From contig JAYRFB010000167.1 in NCBI GenBank assembly GCA_041908585.1, forward strand, positions 1 through 11,676: 11,676 bases of DNA, given 5' to 3'. The notes under the pieces were generated by a model. The model saw only the letters and a list, made by a program, of their open reading frames with translations, did not search any database and had not been told where the DNA came from. The stretch's first letter is position 1. The number at the start of each line of letters is the position of its first letter. This stretch comes from CAINDZ01 sp041908585 (lineage in GTDB: Bacteria > Krumholzibacteriota > Krumholzibacteriia > LZORAL124-64-63). Shown here in pieces: positions 8,130 through 11,676 of this stretch. A program made the translations under genes and the position numbers.

Positions 8130-9667
8130 AGCGCCATGTTCCCGTGCTTCTTCTGCGGGCGCAGGTCGCGCTTGGTCCGCAGCAGCCCCAGCCTCTCGAT
8201 CAGCAGCCGCCGCGTCCACGACGGGCGGATGATGTCGTCCAGGTGCAGCGCCTCGGCGGCGCGGAACGGGTTGGCGTGCTGCTCGCGGTACTCGGCGACC
8301 TTCTCGCGGTACATCGCGGCGGGGTCGGCCGCCTCCTTGATCTCCTTGCGGCTGAGCACGCGCGCGGCCCCCTCCGGCCCCATCACGGCGATCTCGGCCG
8401 TTGGCCAGGCCAGCACCGTCTCGGCCCCCACATCCTTCGAGCACATCGCCAGGAAGGCGCCGCCGTAGGCCTTGCGCATGATCACCGTCAGCTTCGGCAC
8501 CGTGGCCGCCGAGTAGGCGAACAGCATGCGCGAGCCGTGGCGGATGATGCCTCCGTGCTCCTGCGCCACGCCGGGCAGGAACCCGGGCACGTCCACCAGC
8601 GTGATCAGCGGGACGTTGTAGACGTTGCAGGTGCGGATGAACCGCGCGCCCTTGTCGGCTGCGTTGATGTCGAGCACGCCGGCCATCACCGCGGGCTGGT
8701 TGGCGACGATGCCCACCGACAGACCGCCCAGGTGCGCGAACCCGCAGACGATGTTCGGCGCGAACTCGCGCATGTACTCCAGGAACACGCCGTCATCGAC
8801 CAGGCGCGTGATGACTTCCCGCACGTCGTAGGCTGCGCGCGGATCGTCGGGGATGACCCAGTCCATCGACTCGTCGTCCACCACGGTCCCGTCGAACGGC
8901 CGCGACGGCGGCGTCTCCATGTTGTTCTGCGGCAGGTAGGTCAGCAGCGCCTTGACGATGCCGACGGCCTCCTCCTCGTCCGCCGCCATGAACTGCACGT
9001 TGCCGGCGATGGCCGCGTGCGCCCGCGCGCCGCCGAGATCCTCCTCGCTGATGACCTCGCCGGTCGCGGCGCGGATCACCTCGGGGCCGGCGATGAACAT
9101 GTGCGCGGTGCGCTCGACCATGATCACGAAGTCGGTCAGGGCCGGCGAATACGCCGCGCCGCCCGCGCACGGCCCGGCGATCACCGAGATCTGCGGCACC
9201 ACGCCCGACAGCAGCGTGTTGTGGTAGAAGATCTTCCCGTAGCCCGAGAGCGCGCCCACGCCCTCCTGGATGCGCGCGCCGCCGCCGTCGTTGAACCCGA
9301 CCACCGGCACGCCGCACTTGAGCGCGGTGGCGAGCATCTCGACGATCTTCGCCGCGTGCCTCTCGCCCACCGCGCCGCCGCCAACGGTGAAGTCCTGCGA
9401 GAACGCGAACACGGGCCGGCCCATGACCTCGCCCTTGCCCGTGACCACGCCGTCGGCGGGAAATTCGCGCCCGGCCAGGTCCTCGCAGCGGTGGCTGACC
9501 CAGAGGCCGAACTCGATGAAGGAATCCTCGTCGAACAGCAGGCCGAGCCGCTCGCGGGCGGTGAGCTTCCCCTGCTCATGCTGCCGCGCGACCTTGTCCG
9601 GGCCGCCCCCGCCCTGCAGGTGGGCCCGCCGCGCGTCGAGGTCCTCGAAACGTCGCTTGATCGCCAT
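8126..9667 (-). CDS. mmdA: Methylmalonyl-CoA decarboxylase alpha / carboxyltransferase subunit
   Basis: This 513-residue protein is an acyl-CoA carboxyltransferase of the PccB/MmdA type. GKLTARERL (33-41) is near the N-terminus; FSQDFTVGGG (89-98), DGGGARIQEGV (127-137) and AGPCAGGAAYSPALTDF form the first active-site half. VDVPGFLPGVAQEHGGIIRHG and MRKAYGGAFLAM form the second. Alone it could be a propionyl-CoA carboxylase beta chain, but the three downstream subunits point to transfer of the carboxyl of methylmalonyl-CoA to biotin in a sodium pump. Many homologues have DSGGARIQEG, so the first Gly here is a mild change. AGGAG lies five bases before the ATG. It heads an operon with its own promoter. 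No mutase, epimerase or biotin carboxylase gene is in the window. Confidence 0.93.
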   Translation of the reverse strand: MAIKRRFEDLDARRAHLQGGGGPDKVARQHEQGKLTARERLGLLFDEDSFIEFGLWVSHRCEDLAGREFPADGVVTGKGEVMGRPVFAFSQDFTVGGGAVGERHAAKIVEMLATALKCGVPVVGFNDGGGARIQEGVGALSGYGKIFYHNTLLSGVVPQISVIAGPCAGGAAYSPALTDFVIMVERTAHMFIAGPEVIRAATGEVISEEDLGGARAHAAIAGNVQFMAADEEEAVGIVKALLTYLPQNNMETPPSRPFDGTVVDDESMDWVIPDDPRAAYDVREVITRLVDDGVFLEYMREFAPNIVCGFAHLGGLSVGIVANQPAVMAGVLDINAADKGARFIRTCNVYNVPLITLVDVPGFLPGVAQEHGGIIRHGSRMLFAYSAATVPKLTVIMRKAYGGAFLAMCSKDVGAETVLAWPTAEIAVMGPEGAARVLSRKEIKEAADPAAMYREKVAEYREQHANPFRAAEALHLDDIIRPSWTRRLLIERLGLLRTKRDLRPQKKHGNMAL

Positions 9668-9757
9668 GGTGTCTCCTGGTTGCTGGCGGCGTCCCCGGGG
9701 GTCGTCACGGCCGCGGGCTGAGGTCCCGGTCGGAGGGCCGTGGGGGCGCCGGGGACA

Positions 9758-9785
9758 ACGTTAAGCGCTTAACATGAGGAGTCAA
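9758..9785 (-). promoter_or_regulatory. Promoter of the decarboxylase operon
   Basis: On the minus strand TTGACT (9780-9785) and TAACGT (9758-9763) are 16 bases apart, the same layout as the kinase-operon promoter (TTGACA, 16, TAACTT). Transcription would begin near 9751, about 84 bases before the mmdA ATG. Together with the ahcY terminator just upstream it makes the operon an independent unit. Confidence 0.5.
9760..9773. promoter_or_regulatory. 14-base perfect palindrome, probable operator
   Basis: GTTAAGCGCTTAAC is its own reverse complement and occupies the spacer and part of the -10 of the decarboxylase promoter. The AANCGNTT core with a central CG resembles LacI-family operators. Binding there should block transcription. 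No cognate regulator gene is in the window, and other dimeric repressors are possible. Confidence 0.5.
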
Positions 9786-9786
9786 G

Positions 9787-9822
9787 CCGGATTGCCGTTA
9801 TCCGGTCTCGGCGCACGCCGAG
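9787..9822. repeat. Two adjacent inverted repeats upstream of the decarboxylase promoter
   Basis: CCGGAT (9787-9792) pairs with ATCCGG (9800-9805), and CTCGGCG (9807-9813) pairs with CGCCGAG (9816-9822). They lie immediately upstream of the -35, where activators bind. A further GGGATC/GATCCC pair lies at 9852-9876. They could be regulator sites or mRNA hairpins after ahcY; nothing decides between these. Confidence 0.35.
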
Positions 9823-9879
9823 GCGGCGGCGGGACCCGCCACGGCCGTCCGGGGATCGGCGCCAAGCGGTGATCCCGCG

Positions 9880-9902
9880 GCAAGTCGCGCTGCAAGTCGC
9901 GC
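9880..9902. repeat. Short direct repeat between ahcY and the decarboxylase operon
   Basis: GCAAGTCGCGC occurs at 9880-9890 and again at 9892-9902 with one base between. It may be a replication-slippage duplication; no function is evident. Confidence 0.4.
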
Positions 9903-9910
9903 GGGACAGC

Positions 9911-9945
9911 AAAGAAGCTCCCCGGACCATCCCGGCCCGGGGAGC
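9911..9945 (-). terminator. Intrinsic terminator of ahcY
   Basis: On the minus strand GCTCCCCGG and CCGGGGAGC (9937-9945 and 9917-9925) form a perfect nine-pair stem with an 11-base loop, followed by TTCTTT (9916 to 9911). It begins 28 bases after the ahcY stop, and AAAG before the stem also allows pairing into the T-tract. This is a clear Rho-independent terminator. Confidence 0.85.
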
Positions 9946-9972
9946 CCCTTTCGTCACCTGTCTCGACGCCGA

Positions 9973-11346
<1,374 letters not shown>

Positions 11347-11676
11347 TCTGCTTCTTCTCCCTTGGGAAACCGGCTGGTGGTGGCGATTGCTGGCCCCCCA
11401 AAAAAGGCCCGAATCCGCCAGATTTCAATCTTCAATCTCATCGACCGGAGGGGGGCTGCCCTTGAGACCTCGGGGCAATATGACGCCTTTCCGACAGCCG
11501 GCCAGTCCGGTCGGGCCGGCCGGCGGCCCCGACAGGGCCAAGTCGATGCTCTGAAAAGGCTTCCGGTCCTGGCCCGGCGGCGCGGCAACTCCCGTGCGGC
11601 CGGCGGCACCGGTATTCGAGGTCGGGGGCCCCCCGCCAGCAGGGTCCGGGGGCCGTGACACGGGGCCGCGCGCCGG
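11347..11676. other. 330-base stretch upstream of ahcY without a recognisable gene
   Basis: Short open frames exist on both strands but none resembles a protein. On the minus strand I see a strong GC hairpin (GTCGGG at 11510-11515 with CCCGAC at 11528-11533), a six-T run (11400-11405) between two GGCC blocks, and the repeat CAATCTTCAATCT near 11428 (plus strand). I could not recognise a SAM or SAH riboswitch: the conserved GAGGAGCGCTGCAA block of the SAH element is absent. No convincing -35/-10 pair was found, so the ahcY promoter remains unplaced. The CCGTG-A-CACGG inverted repeat near 11650 could end a gene beyond the right edge. Confidence 0.4.

Noticed and set aside
11398..11412. Intrinsic terminator at the six-T run in the ahcY leader
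   Set aside because: Only three to four base pairs can form before the T-run, too few for a terminator stem.
11425..11661. Small minus-strand frame upstream of ahcY
   Set aside because: The translation is Pro/Gly/Arg-rich with no family resemblance, and a start site with a ribosome binding site is lacking.
11347..11676. SAH or SAM riboswitch before ahcY
   Set aside because: I looked for the conserved GAGGAGCGCTGCAA and GCTCG blocks of the SAH element and the S-box core on the minus strand and did not find them; a covariance search would be decisive.

Overview
The window is GC-rich bacterial DNA in two parts that do not look like the same genome. Positions 1 to about 1400 hold a plus-strand Sel1-repeat, cysteine-rich protein that is open at the left edge, and the C-terminal end of a convergent small cysteine-rich protein. 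Leucine in both is encoded almost only by CTC, a style (with this kind of Cys-paired Sel1 protein) that recalls Myxococcota of the Polyangiales type. From 1453 to the right edge every recognisable gene is on the minus strand and leucine is mostly CTG. The switch falls in a G/C homopolymer-rich stretch (about 1380-1450), so a chimeric contig joint, or less likely a recent insertion, should be considered. The source of the right part cannot be named from sequence alone; an uncultured GC-rich bacterium is the safest statement.

The right part is best read from high to low coordinates, in the direction of transcription. (1) ahcY, S-adenosylhomocysteine hydrolase, has a 330-base upstream stretch without a recognisable gene and ends in a clear intrinsic terminator. 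(2) A tightly packed four-gene operon encodes carboxyltransferase alpha, a small membrane subunit, a biotin carrier and the membrane beta subunit. Together they form a sodium-translocating decarboxylase, most likely for methylmalonyl-CoA (mmdA-D-C-B). Its promoter has a perfect 14-base palindrome in the spacer, and the operon ends in a long bipartite hairpin. (3) A single TDT/SLAC1-family transporter gene (TehA-like), probably TTG-started, follows. (4) A three-gene, translationally coupled operon encodes a membrane histidine kinase with two c-type-heme-like motifs in its periplasmic domain, an archaemetzincin metalloprotease, and a sigma-54 (NtrC-type) response regulator. It has a sigma-70-like promoter whose -35 element overlaps a Fur-box-like sequence.

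Metabolically the decarboxylase would couple methylmalonyl-CoA to propionyl-CoA conversion to a sodium gradient, and the TDT carrier could move a C4-dicarboxylate or another anion. The most unusual unit is the kinase-archaemetzincin-regulator operon: a putative heme-containing or redox sensor whose gene is coupled to a rare zinc protease and a sigma-54 activator. No tRNA, rRNA, CRISPR array, insertion sequence or phage gene was seen.
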